Assembly: GCF_022539665.2 (NCBI RefSeq)
Contig: NC_081338.1
Span: forward strand, 3,595,679-3,659,678
Direction: 5' to 3'
Source of the DNA: Daphnia carinata
Taxonomy: Eukaryota > Arthropoda > Branchiopoda > Diplostraca > Daphniidae
DNA length: 64,000 nt
Part shown: piece by piece, positions 23,328 through 36,000 of the stretch
Layout of the letters: every line of letters starts with the position of its first letter
How positions within the stretch are numbered: position 1 is the stretch's first letter
Made by a program: the position numbers and the translations under genes
Notes under the pieces: model-generated
The model's database searches: none
What the model saw: the letters and a program-made list of their open reading frames with translations, nothing else
What the model was told of the DNA's origin: nothing

Positions 23328-24793
23328 TCAATATGGAGAATACCTTTGCAGCTTCCGGTTATGCATTCGATTGGGACGATCTTCTGAAATTTTCCTTACA
23401 GATACATATCGTGATTTCCGTTTGCCAGAAGCGGTTGCACAAGCGGCAGAGGCAATCCTTGCAAGGCGATCCGCCTCAATATTCCCTCGCACTCCTCCAC
23501 ACGAAGGCACGTAATTCTTAGGTGGAATAGATGAAAATTTCCTAAAATTGCTGCACTTAACACTTTACCACTATTTTACCCATTTTATGGTAACCAACTG
23601 GGAATAATGATAAAGCTGGCGGATAAGGTTCTGGTTCCGTACAGGGAATCCTTTTATATTCCGCCATCCGTTCGCTTCCCATTTACTAATAAAATAAGTC
23701 ACAAATCTAACAGAATTTTTACTATCTGTGTTAACTTGAACCTTATCCACACCTGAAAGATAAAAAACAAAACATTTATAACATATATTTGATTCCAAAT
23801 AAATGTTACTGATTTACGATACCGCACGAACAAACAATTTTTATTGCTTCGATGATGGCCTCAAGCTCAGCCCCATCGCTGTTGTATCCACCAAGACGGG
23901 TTGGTTGGCTGACATTCCTGTAGAAAAACATAACAGAAAGGAGAGAATAGCCTTGCAATCTTGATTCGGCTCAACGTAATTGCATCATTTACAATTTATG
24001 ATTTGGTCCAAACCACACTCCTATGGCAGAAACTGAATCAACCAGCTTGTAACGACCGTTGATGAATGATCCATCCGTGTAAACCTGGATGAAATTTTCA
24101 TCATCGCAGTAGAACTCGAAATCATCCATTATAGCGACAGTTAATTTTTCAATTGGCAATACAGGTTCTTCGGGCACAGGAAATAAATCAAACCTTCGCT
24201 CGACGGTTTGAAAATCTTCATCTGTAGTTTCATCATCAAAATCAAACCAGTCTGCTTCTTGTTCGTGATAAACACAATGACCATTAGGCTGGAATTTCTG
24301 GGAAGCATATGTCATTTTCCAGCTTCTATGTACACAGTGATAACATAATGAGCATCAATTTTTACATTTTCTACCAATATTTGCATCACAACAACGAGTA
24401 AATCAAAATTCAACACAATGAAATGCAATGGTAGCAAACTCACCCATGTGTTGATGGGAAGAATGCTCTTGTTTCAACATCCTTTTTGTAAAATGTCTGC
24501 AGATCAGTAAATGAAGGATGGGAATGGGCATGGTAGCAAAAAGATGATTGAATGTGCTGAATGGTAGGGTAAGCTCTTGGATAGTCATTCGGATACGTAA
24601 ACTTGCTTTGATTATGAAATGGAATAGGCGGAAATGATGACCATGAAGGACTATAAAAAAATGTTTTTCATAACAATATAATAAACTCGATAACTATATA
24701 CCTTCCACTTTGTAAGGGATAAGGGTTACGGTCATGGTTGTACTGCTGGGAACCTTGCTGAAAATACCACCCAGGTGGATTAACACCTAACAT
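23328..24793 (-). CDS. RNase H1-like protein with intact catalytic carboxylates
   Basis: Six exons: 24702-24793, 24444-24650, 23993-24325, 23823-23917, 23580-23752 and 23328-23516, giving about 362 residues. The RNase H domain keeps all four acidic residues: FIQVYTDGS, GAELEAIIEA, VQVNTDSKN and GNIEADRLA. The usual His of the VPGHSG loop is Cys (VPSCGG), which may lower turnover. The N-terminal 170 residues are Pro/Tyr/His-rich then acidic; the hybrid-binding domain of eukaryotic RNase H1 is not visible, nor a clear mitochondrial presequence. The predicted role is removal of RNA/DNA hybrids. It shares splice positions with the neighbouring inactive copy except for one extra 70-bp intron. The C-terminal tail after the last Asp is basic. 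Confidence 0.85.
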
Positions 24794-25595
24794 CTTTCTA
24801 CTTGATAGTTAAAAGAACTTTGAAACATGAGGTATTGGCAGTTGACTGCTACTTCGGACAATCAAGAAAGGCTCGGTAGGCGTTCGCGTTTTGGGATATT
24901 GCTTATCAAGTTGTGAACTTTTGACTCCAACAAATTGCACTGTTTCCGAACTACACATGAAAACCTTCCAACGTCTTCGTTACTGATTTATTAAAATCGA
25001 GATATTGATGTCTATAATTTTGTAATCAATTTCTGTTTAACGGAAACTTCTGACCTAGCCGCGTGGTGATCGACCCATGGAACAACCTTGTTTATAGGCA
25101 GATCGCTTACAACTAAGACGCCATCTATTGGTTATCCTAAAACGATAATTGACTGCAATTTATCGCAGTTGCGTCCTCACGTAAAAACTTAAAAATAAAT
25201 TGCATTTAAAAATTTGTAATAAATCAACAGTTATTTTATTATTCACAATTTGGAAGTTTGGCAAAAAAAGGGAAATAAATCACTATTCGTTCGAAGACAT
25301 CCTCAGAGCGATAACAATCAACGGCAGAGCAAAATATGGTGATTCAACATACAAAAGCAAATACAAAAACAATCTCTATCATGTTCGACTCATTATTTCA
25401 AATTCAATTGACTTCAGAGCTCTGTAGATACCTCAGGAATGCCAAAGCGCGAAAGTTTACTCCTGAAGGTCACGTTGGCATTGGTCGCGCTTGTGTAATT
25501 CAGCGGATCTTCATCAGACCTTCATTAATTTGAAAACATAATTATTAAACATCCAATTAGCAAATACTTGCGCTGTATGAAGTAGTTGGTAATTT
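24794..25595. other. Spacer between RNase H-like gene and cadherin stop
   Basis: A/T-rich. Open stretches at 25200-25533 lack any recognisable protein. I see no RNA gene. Confidence 0.5.
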
Positions 25596-28500
25596 CTAAA
25601 AATGACCGTACCCTTCATAAAGCGGATTAGTTGTAGGAATGGGTGGATCATCATAGATGATCATAGACGATAAGTCCTCTTCTTCTTGTTCGGGGAAAAA
25701 CTGATGGGGAGCAAATTCACAATGCCCCATGCCAGCTAGACTGGAAAAGCGTAACGTCGCAATATCAGAGTTGGTTGAATTCAATGCACCATTGAGATGA
25801 CGACCTGGAAAGTAAAGACCATTCAGTTTTACATCGACAATTAGATGACGTTACGTTTTCCAGCCCATTGTATCTTTGGTTCGTACCTGGAACGTAGGCA
25901 GGCACGGAGAGAGGAAACGCGCGATGCCTTCGTTGGTTATATTCCAACTTTTGTTCACCACTTGATTCCGAATCGTCAGTACTATTATTGACACTGAGCT
26001 GCAGTATCTTGCGCAAGGAAAGTCAATGCATAAACTGAACTTCTGATTTGTCTTTTCAACGCATCCTACCTGGGTTTCATATTCTTTTGGATTGGGGTCG
26101 ATAACAACAGGGTTATAAGGCGGAAATACCACATACGGCTGCACACGTTTGTCGGCCTTGCTTTGCAACCTACTGAAAAATCGGTGGAAAATCAACGAAG
26201 TTCCCAACCTGAAAAAGGATCAGATTCTACATACCTGTCCCATGAGGCACAGATATAAACGATGCCACCTAAGGCGAGCAAGAAGACCAAGACTCCCACA
26301 ACCACAAGGGCTGCAGGAAAGCCGTTCCAAAGGCGGCTGGCTGGAGTATCAGTATCATATGGCTTAGAAGCCCAACGATTATCCAGCGGCTGGCGGATTT
26401 CAGATACATCTAATTTGAGTTTCGTTGCCATGAGGTAGGCCAGGTGATTCGTAGATCCAGTGTCCAATACAGTGCTACAAAAACAAACGACGAGCGTCAT
26501 GAATCAAATCAGAGAGAGAAATCTAGTATGCTTGATACCTGTTGATTTGACTGTGATTTGTAACCACAATCGTTTCCGTGCTAGGATCAATACAATAGAA
26601 CCAAAGTTCTGAGCCAGTTGCGTCAACGACTACTGAGCCGTTAGATGACACACTAGAGAGCGCCTGAAGCTTCTCGACACGAACAATCATCTTGGTTTCT
26701 TCCTGCAGGATATCCACGATAGACGACTGAGAGCGATGGACTTGATCGGGCGGGGAATTGGGCAAAACAAGAACTAATCGGTGTTGTGTTTCTATAATGT
26801 TCACCTAGATTCAGGAAATAAATGTGCTCTAATTATGAACACCAGAAGTAGAGAAGAAAACATTTACTTACGACCACTTGGCAATTAGTCTCTCGATAGC
26901 CGATCGGTTGGCCAGGATTATCTCTTGCAGTGACAATAAGCCGCATAGGCAGTTGTCGAATCGCGTTCATCATTTTTTCCGTATGAATAGCTCCAGTCGA
27001 TTTATCAATGCTGAATAATTTGCCGCCGTTGGTCTCTTCCATGATTTCGTAAGTGAGCTGGCCAAGTGGGCCACTGTCAGCGTCTTCAGCAGCCACAAGA
27101 ATCAAAACCGAAGAGATAGGCGCATCAGCCGAGATCGCTGCGTAGAACTTTCCATTAGTAAAGCGATTTTCCGGGTACTTGGACAAGAATTTGGGGGAAT
27201 TATCATTCACATCCAGCACCGTAACATCCACCTTTTTGCGGAAAAAATCGTGAAAACAATTTATAAAAAGGAGATGATGGATTTTCAAGTTACCCTGACT
27301 GTCGATCTGTCTTGATTTATCATGACGGCTGTAGTTTTTAATTGAATTTCAATTTCGTAGCGTTGGATAGCTTCAAAATCAAGAGTTCGTTTAAGCCGCA
27401 GCTCACAATTGCGATCTACTGATTCTTTCGTGTAGAACGTATCTGAAATACGTACAATTATATTATAAGTTTCCGGGGATTCGATTAGATGAATCAAAGT
27501 ATTCTTAGTACCGTCGGAATTTCCGCTAATAATCTCGCATGAAACAGACAACAAATCATTTGTTCTGTTGGCGACGGATAAATATTTGATAAGCGTATTC
27601 GCATGTGCATCTTCTGCGACGGACACCGAATAAGTCATTTCCGAAAACGACATATGCGTCACGTCTGGTGCAATGAGCGGAGCGACATGATCAACAAATA
27701 CAGTGACGGTAGCTAGGGTACTCAGCGAAGTAGGTTTGCCAAGGTCATACGCTCTAACCCTCAACTAAAAATAGAATAAGCATCGTTGGTAAATAGCTTT
27801 GATTATTGAAAGCGTACGGATATTTACACTCTACCTTGTATTCCCGTTCACTGTCTTTCCGTAGATTGTCTCGGGTTGAGATAACACCGGACTCGGCATT
27901 GATACGGAAGAATTGTCCAACTTTGTTTGAATTGTTCACTAATTCGTATCTCACCTGATACAGAAATGCACTCGATTAAACTCCTTAAATGATTTACTGC
28001 AAGTTGCTCTAAATACTTGATTATTTGGATTCGTTCCATCAGCATCAACAGCTATAACAGTAGTGACGACTTGGCCAACAGGGACCGTACTCCTGAGTCG
28101 TACTGGTCGCGGCAAAGAACTGTAGACAGGTGCCACATCATTCCGGTCCTGAAAGAAAAATGAATAAAGAATACAATAAAATTTTTCGTTATATGACCAA
28201 CATCAGTTTTACAACCTGGACGTTGACGAAGAGGGTGGTTGTCGCATGCGGGTCGTTTATGTCCGTATTCTCGATAGTTCCGATTATAAGGACATACTGC
28301 GCCTGGCGCTCGTAATCAAGCGCCCGCCTCGTGCGAACAATTCCTGACTGAGGATCAATTCTAAATTTGTCGACGTCCCCCTGACGAATGGTGTATGTCA
28401 CGGACGATTCGGTGTCCATGTCGGTGGCCTGCAAATACCCAAATCAGTTGGATACCAACTTGATTGTTTTTTCATGGCCGGAAAAGGATTAGTTAGGATT

Positions 28501-31500
28501 CTGTTTTAATTACCTGAACTTGGGTGACAAAGAAATCTATAATGTTCTCCGGTACATCGGCTTCGTATTTCTGCTGGGAGAATTTCGGTTTCTCGTCAGG
28601 GAAATCTAACACGACAACCGTGGCTGTTGCAGTCGTTACTCGTGGCTGCGGTCCGTTATCTTGAGCTGCTATAACCACTAAATGAACCTGCGGGAAATAC
28701 AAGGAATCGTAAAAACAGGACCACGGAAGTTCAAAACGAATGGTTGTCGTTTGAACTTACTCGTTCCGTTTCGTAGTCTAGCGGTGACTTAGACTTTAAT
28801 TCGCCAGTTTGACTATTTATAACAAAGTTAGGATCGGAAGGTAGTGAATACGAAATTTGGCCATTCTTTTCAATGTCAGCATCCTTCGCCTAATGCCCAT
28901 AAATAGATTTAATGTTTGTAAAATAGATGAAATGCTAGCAAATATGGTTACATGGACTCGGCCAATATAGCCGGTGAGGTCATTTTCCTTGACGCGGAAA
29001 ATGTATGGTAGATCCACAAACTCCGGACTCCTATCGTTGGTATCAAGTACCCGAATCATAACCTGGGCCACATTGGACAATCCCCCAGAATCCTCAGCTT
29101 TGATAGTAAGAGCATAACGACTAAGTTGTTCTCGATCTATTGTTTCAGCAAGGAGGAGACTTCCATTGGACTTTTCCATTTTGAAATGTCCTAGTTCATT
29201 GCCTGCCACTATGGAGTACACAATACGATCATTTTCCTGATCTTTGGCCTATACAATGAAAATCATCATAATTAACATATTCAAGATGTACATTCACATT
29301 TGAAACTTACCTGAAAATTATAAACAACAGAATTGACCGGAGATGCCTCATCAACAGAAATTTCATATGACTCCTTCGTAAATGCTGGTGCCTTGATATT
29401 TGGTCCAGGAATAACAATGACTTCCAATAGACCCAAAGACGATTTACCTCCCCCATCTGTTGCCTATTACGTTACAAATAAAAAGAAGCGTAAACGTGGG
29501 CATTCATGAGTAAAACACTGAAGGACTTGAGATATGACACGAGATGAAACCAACCTGAAGTGTAAGTGTATACTTTTCTCCAGGTTTCAAAGCTCCAACT
29601 GAATCGATCACTCCTGTTTGTGGATTGATAACAAACTTGTTTCTGCCATTATTTGTGACATCCAAAACAGAATATTCAATTCGTGCATTATCACCCCAAT
29701 CCTTGTCTTCGGCTTGCACCTTTAAAAAAAAAATTCACGGTGGAAATTTGAATATCTGATTAGCGACTCAGCGACATCTAACAACAATGACCAGAACTAC
29801 TACCTGAGCTACTACTTTTTTTGAATCGCTCGCCTGAAGAAACACCGGTTTAAACGAAGGAAACCGTGGAGCATTATCGTTCACATCCATAAGACGAATC
29901 GAAATTGCAATCGGTGACGTAGTAGCTCCTCCAGCTCTTCGAGCGATAGCCTTATTAAAACAAATCATTTGAAACCACGAGCGATAGTAAAAACGAGTGC
30001 ACGATTGGCTTTTTAAACAGTCATTTATAAACGGGGCGTACCTGGAAAGTCAGTATCGATGGATTGGGTGCGTCGCGGTCCAAATTGGGCATAGCTACTT
30101 CCATAATGCCGGCCTTATTGACTCGGAAAGCAGGCGAAGTCAGCTCAATCTCGTAGTGGGAAAACGAATTCTCAAATTGCTGCGTGACGTAAAGATAATT
30201 TAACAAAAAAATTGCGCGTGAGAACCATGAGCGAAATGTTTTTCTAAAATCCACTTTCCATCATACCGTGTCTTCTTCGACGACCTTGAGCTGCAGTGGT
30301 TGCCCTTTTCTTCTCGCCGAAATCACAGGTGTTCCAACAGGCGAATTCTCATCGACAAAACCCTCGAGCGCTTCTGCCACCAGCCGAGGCGCAAAATTAT
30401 TATCATTTCCCACGTCAATGCTTAACGTGGCATCGGAGAATCTTTTCTTTGACGTCACTTCTTCAGCCTAGAGCGCAAAAAAAAATTAGCGCAAGTAAAA
30501 AGCAAAGGGCGTCCCTGACGCTCACTTTCTATCTCTCTCTTAAAACAACAACAACAACAACAACTCAGGAAGTCTAACTAAAAAATAGAAGCGGCACCAT
30601 CTGCAAAAAAAAAAAAAAACATTTTGCCAACATCGATCGAGTAAATTCCCTTTCACCTTGACGATCAAATCGAATTTGTTGACAAGGGAACGATTGGCTG
30701 CTTTTATCTGCTTTACCCAGCCAGAGTTGGGATTGATTTCAAAGTACTCGTGGAAATTGGCAGGATTTCCTTCTGCGAAACTGTAGCGAATGGCAGCCCG
30801 ACTCGATGGATCCGTATCGACGGCCAAAATTCTGTCCGGCTTCAACGTCAACAAACCGGACGTCACGCCACTGATGACCTATTAGCATTTTTTTGTTTTG
30901 TTTTTTAATGCAAAAAAAAAAAGGGGAGTAGAATGCAAACAATCGTCGATTTTAGTTGTGTGTTTTGTTGACAGGGACTTGACGGATCGATTCAATCTAT
31001 TACTGTCGTCGTGTATGTCGGAGTGACGCAGACGCCGCGATTGTTCAACGGGCAGCCAACATACTGGAAAGCGGGCGGTTGATCTTCAACATCGCCGACG
31101 TTGACCGTTAAAGTGGTGGTCGATGACAAGCGCTCTTTGGCATTGACCGCTCGGTCCTGGTATGAACGTTAAGAGTCACGAATGAAACACGTGAATTTAA
31201 AAAACAAAATGGAGCATAAATGAGAGAATAATTGAATTCTCACCGATGCGACGATAGTAACCAAATAGCGGCGAGTCGTTTCGTAATCAACGGGCTGTTT
31301 CAAGGTGAGAACGGGAACGTGGGCGGCGGCAAATTCAAACGTGCCGAAGCCATCGGAAGCGTCCAAAGGACTATCAAAGAGAGACGGGGCTGATGAAGAA
31401 TTGGTGCTTCCGCTACGCATCCGCTGGGCGTTCGGCACCACTTTGTACTCCACCAGAGCGTTGATTCCGGCATCCGCATCTTTGGCCTCAATATCGCGAA

Positions 31501-33033
31501 TGACAGTCCCACCAACCGGCAAATCCTGTCGCGTCCAAACAAAAAGGAACATCACTATTGAAATTCTGAAGGTGATGTAACAAAAGATTGAGGACAAAAA
31601 AAAGCATATTATTGATTGACATCTTCCTTCATGTCTCATTATGTTATCGAATTGTTCATTTGCATCCGACACGCCCACTGGGGAATCTATAGAAAACCCT
31701 GCTTTCACCTCATTTTCTTTTTGAGCTTTTCTCCTATTGTAAACCTCCTCCTACACCACACTTGGGCTTGAAATGCAATCAAATGAAGCCCTCGATCTCG
31801 TTCGCCTGGAAATGTTTTCAAAAGAGAAATAAAAAAAAAATCGCTGCTCTTTTTTGGTTGACAATAGGATAAGCCTTGGGTATTTCTTCGCTCCACTAGG
31901 CTCCAACGATATTAAACATAGCCACAACAATGGTGAGCTGATTGAATCAAAAGAGTAGGTCAGTGTGCGCTCGGGAGATGTAATGCTTGACGTGTAAAAA
32001 GGGCTGACTCCATTGCTATGCGAGAGCTTCACGCTCCGTTGAATTCTTTGATTGTGAACGGCCTTTTTTTTTTTTTGCAAGCAATTGTACCGAAAGGAAA
32101 AAAAAGGGGGGGACTACCTACACAACAGACATGTAAAGGCCAGGAAACGGGCGGAAAGAGTAGCAACTGTTTCCGGTTTATGTTCTTTTAATCACCTCGC
32201 CCATTCAAGTTTGATCAAAAAAACGTCAAAGTTAAAACATACGTACATCATATGCATTTAAAAAAAAACAAACAAACAAACAAATGAAGAAGATTGTCAA
32301 GATTGGAGAATCAATCCTACCTCAGGGATGGTGACGCTGTAAGTGCTGTTGAGGAAAACGGGCGCTTTGTCATTGATATCCGAGATCCTAACAATAACGG
32401 GAATGCTGCGTCGACGGCCAGTGATCCTGTTGGTGCAGGAGACCTATTTATAAAGCAGATGATTTCAAAAAAATGTATCGTGATTCATAATTCGAAAGAC
32501 GATTTCACGTAGACTGAAGTGAAAAGAAGAAATGCGTTCTACTTGGAGGATGACGGACGAAATGTCTTGATGATCGCGATCCAAAGGAGACGTCAATTTC
32601 AATTCTTTGCCCGTCAGAGAGAACACGTTCGGTTTGCTGGAACTGGCTATGGCCAAACTGATTTCACCAGCAGGCTCGTTGCCAACAATGGGCAGCAGTC
32701 TTGGCCGAGTGCTCTGATTCGTTTCTACATTTCATTTTTTTTTTCAAAAGGAAACATAAAGGAAGATGGTCAGATGACAAAACAGAAGTGTCAAATGATT
32801 TTTTCCCAAAACTTACGTTGCCCTCGGCTCTCCTCAATGTCCAGGATGACGTTGGACTGGCCCGTTTCGATGTCGCAAGCTGTAAACAATCACGCAGAAA
32901 AAAGGAAGTGATTTACATGTGACACCAAACCCAATCCAAATGGAAAAGAATTTTTAGAAAACTCACGTTCAGCATCAATAGTGATGCACAGAACCATCAT
33001 GACGAGGGCAATGACTCGGCATGACAACACCAT
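25596..33033 (-). CDS. Cad99C: Large cadherin, protocadherin-15/Cad99C type
   Basis: Single-pass adhesion protein of microvilli and stereocilia in the family. Exon 1 (32967-33033) codes a signal peptide (MVLSCRVIALVMMVLCITID); exon 2 starts the mature chain with CDIETGQSNVILDIEESRG, matching the Cys-led PCDH15 N-terminus. I count eleven cadherin repeats from their linkers: DINDKAPVF, DVEDQPPAF, DNNFAPRL, DVNDNAPRF, GPNIKAPAF, DTNDRSPEF, DFPDEKPKF, DRNDVAPVY, HVAPLIAP, DVNDNSPKF. Eleven repeats plus a membrane-adjacent domain (about 26530-26810, starting NIIETQHRLVLVLPNSP) is the PCDH15/Cad99C plan. TM: PAALVVVGVLVFLLALGG near 26240-26330. The cytoplasmic tail has several exons and ends NPLYEGYGHF (stop at 25596). 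Most introns are 60-120 bp; the largest I resolved is 31526-32320. Several linkers lack Ca2+ ligands. Confidence 0.88.
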
Positions 33034-36000
33034 CCTAACATTCCAAAAAAAAATTACACAATGTGTAATATTCGTCTAACAAATGTTAACGAAAAAATAC
33101 ATTCGAATAAAGAAAAAAAAAATGTAGGACTGGGACCAGGTCACCGTGCCGACGCGTTAACAATAAATAGTTACGTTATGTTTGATTCCTTCTCAAATGG
33201 GAATAACACAAAAGTACCGTAATACAGGAGAAACAAGTTTTTGAGCGCTATCCCCCACAGTTCTAGGCGACCACCCCTTGTTACTTTAGGGCGTAAATGT
33301 AATCGAGGTAAAAAACGGGGTCGATGCGGTGACCCAAACAAATCGAAGTGTCTTCCAGCTTAATTTCGCTAACAACTATAAGAAAAATAGCACAATATCC
33401 CTCAGTGATAGCTCGATTGTTCCAAACCGATTTTGCTTTTACCGTTTTTCTTTAGGGACTAGCCTTAAAAAAAAAAACACCACACACAAATAGACATTTT
33501 TACTTGGCACCCTCGACATAGTGTGTGTAGTGACCTGAACCGCACACACACACAGGTATAGCGCTACACACAGTAATAGGATGATGAGTGGGGTTCCTTT
33601 TTTTCCGCATTTTTCACGTCCTCAAACGGAAAATTCCATTACCGAGAAACGTCCAATAGTCTACTGGTTTTACCGACCCACACACACACACACACACAGA
33701 ACGGAAATGAAACTGTACACTGTTCGCCACTCTGGACTTCCGTTTTCAAAATGGCTTCCAGGCATCATATTTAGCTAAATTTTATTTCACCAATCAAATG
33801 GTTTTTGGTCTTTCTTCTCTTGAACTAAACAAACAAAACAAAGGGTGATTGCGAAAAAGAAAATTGGGTGATGGCTTTCCAATCCCGTTACGTAATTGTG
33901 TACCGATCACGACAAAAAAAAAAAAAAAAACAACGCACGAAATTTTTGGATTTGAAAACTAAACCAAGGGCCCACACCCTCGTTGTTGAACAACATGAAC
34001 TTGGATATTTCTCCCTCTCTCTTTTTTTTTTCTTCCCCAGTTTTGCTGGACGTTTTGGCTGGGCCCAAAACAACCGTTATGCGCTTACTAACGCGAAGTA
34101 TAAAAAAAAAAAAAAAAAGAAATTTTTTTAAATGAATAGCGCAAAATGGAGGGAAACCTGTTGACGAGGAGATTTTACAAAGACACATTTAAAGGGAATG
34201 CAGTTAAACTCGTTGCAAGTTTTTGAAGACGTTTGTTACATCGTACCTGGTTTGGCTGAACTTGGCGCTCCTCCTCTCCAACTTGTAACTGTCCATGCCA
34301 CACATATTTTTTTTCTTCTTCTTCTTCTTCACGTCCTCCAAAGCCAAAATTTGAATTAGGAAAAAAAAAACAGCAAAAGGAATAGCGATAATATCCAGAT
34401 GATTCAACTGCTGTTGGTGAAGCAAAACGGACAAAACACTAAATATATTTTTTTAAATGTCACTGTAGTCAAACATTCTTTCGCTTTATTATTTCACTAT
34501 TAAAACGAAAAATGAATAGTTTTAGTTTTTCAGACGAGACAGAACTATCGAGAAGATTGCGATTTTCACATGGCTGCGTGTTTTTGAAATGATTGCAACA
34601 AAAAAAAAAAAAAAAATGATGAGAGAAATGTATCCTTAACGCTGGGATTCCATCAGATGTTTGCGTTTTTAGGTTGAGAAGGATCACTCAGGTGAAAAAC
34701 TGTTAAAGGTGAAACAAGTAGTAGACGGGGAGAGAGACACGAGAACTGTGGAACAGAGAACGATGTTGGGACTACACTGGCGAGTCCCCACCTGTGCGTC
34801 TGTTAAATGCCGAGCGGAGAATGCCGAAGACCGATATACCTGTCTCTCCACTCAACACACACGAACATACCTGCAGGGTCCGGAGGGGAGCTTTAGCAGA
34901 TAGAAAACAAGCCAAACGAAAAGGGAGAGACTAAAAAAAAAAAAAAAAAAGAAAAAGGGAGGGAGTTATTTCTCTCTCTTTCTCTTTTTCGTCCTTTTTT
35001 TTTTATACATGTACATATTTTGTTTTTTTTTTCTAGCCATTTCCCTTCGTCTACCTGTGTAACACCACCTACCTCTTTTTGCCTACTAACCGTCTGCTAT
35101 TGTAAAAACCTTTTTTTTTTTTCGTTTTTCTTTCTCTTTCCTTTTTTTTTTTTCTTTTTTTAGACTTTGGAATTTATTTTTTTAAATGTTAAAACATTTC
35201 ATAACGCCGACCTTATAAGGAAAAAGAAATTGACACCGAAAATAAGTTCGTCTCGCTTCGTTTAACTCTTCGCTTTGAATCAAAAAAGCTAAGAATGATA
35301 TCAAACTAAAGACGATACGTTAACGGACGTCAACATAGAATAAAAATTCGTATCGTCATGTACGCGTCCCTTTCCTTTCTATTGTTGTTGCTAATTTGCT
35401 TACTACGAATACAATCATCTGTCTCATCATACCGACAACAAAGCTCCGCAATTTCTATGCCTTGATCGATTCTTATTTTTTTTTGTTACGTGTCCTTGAC
35501 GACCATTTCATTCGATGTATTATGTAAACCCATATGTCCTCCAGTTTAGGCGGCTAGTGGCAAATCTTATGCGATTGTTGCGCAGGATGTCGTCGTGATT
35601 TGTACGACACACAACAACCGTGCGTTTTGTTTCCACGCTCTGTTGCACGCACGACGTTTGCTTACATAAAAAAAAAATAATAATGAGAATAATAAGACCA
35701 ACGTTAAAAGAAAGGGAGAAAACAAATGAAGAGAACAAACGGCAGAGGCAACAAAAGAAAACAAAATAAATCAATGTGGGTTACACGACTTTTTTCAACC
35801 GTGAATTTTAGTTTATCGTTTTGTTTTTCTTTGCCCGTGGCAACGTGATTCCCTATAGTTTATCGTAATAGAGAGAAGGGGGTATTACGAAGTAGTCTAT
35901 ACATGTTTTATTAGACTCGGTCATCCATTTTGTGTGCATCTAAAGAATGGAATTCTTTTTTTTTTTTCTTTTTTGTGACGAACTCACCGTCATTTTTCAA

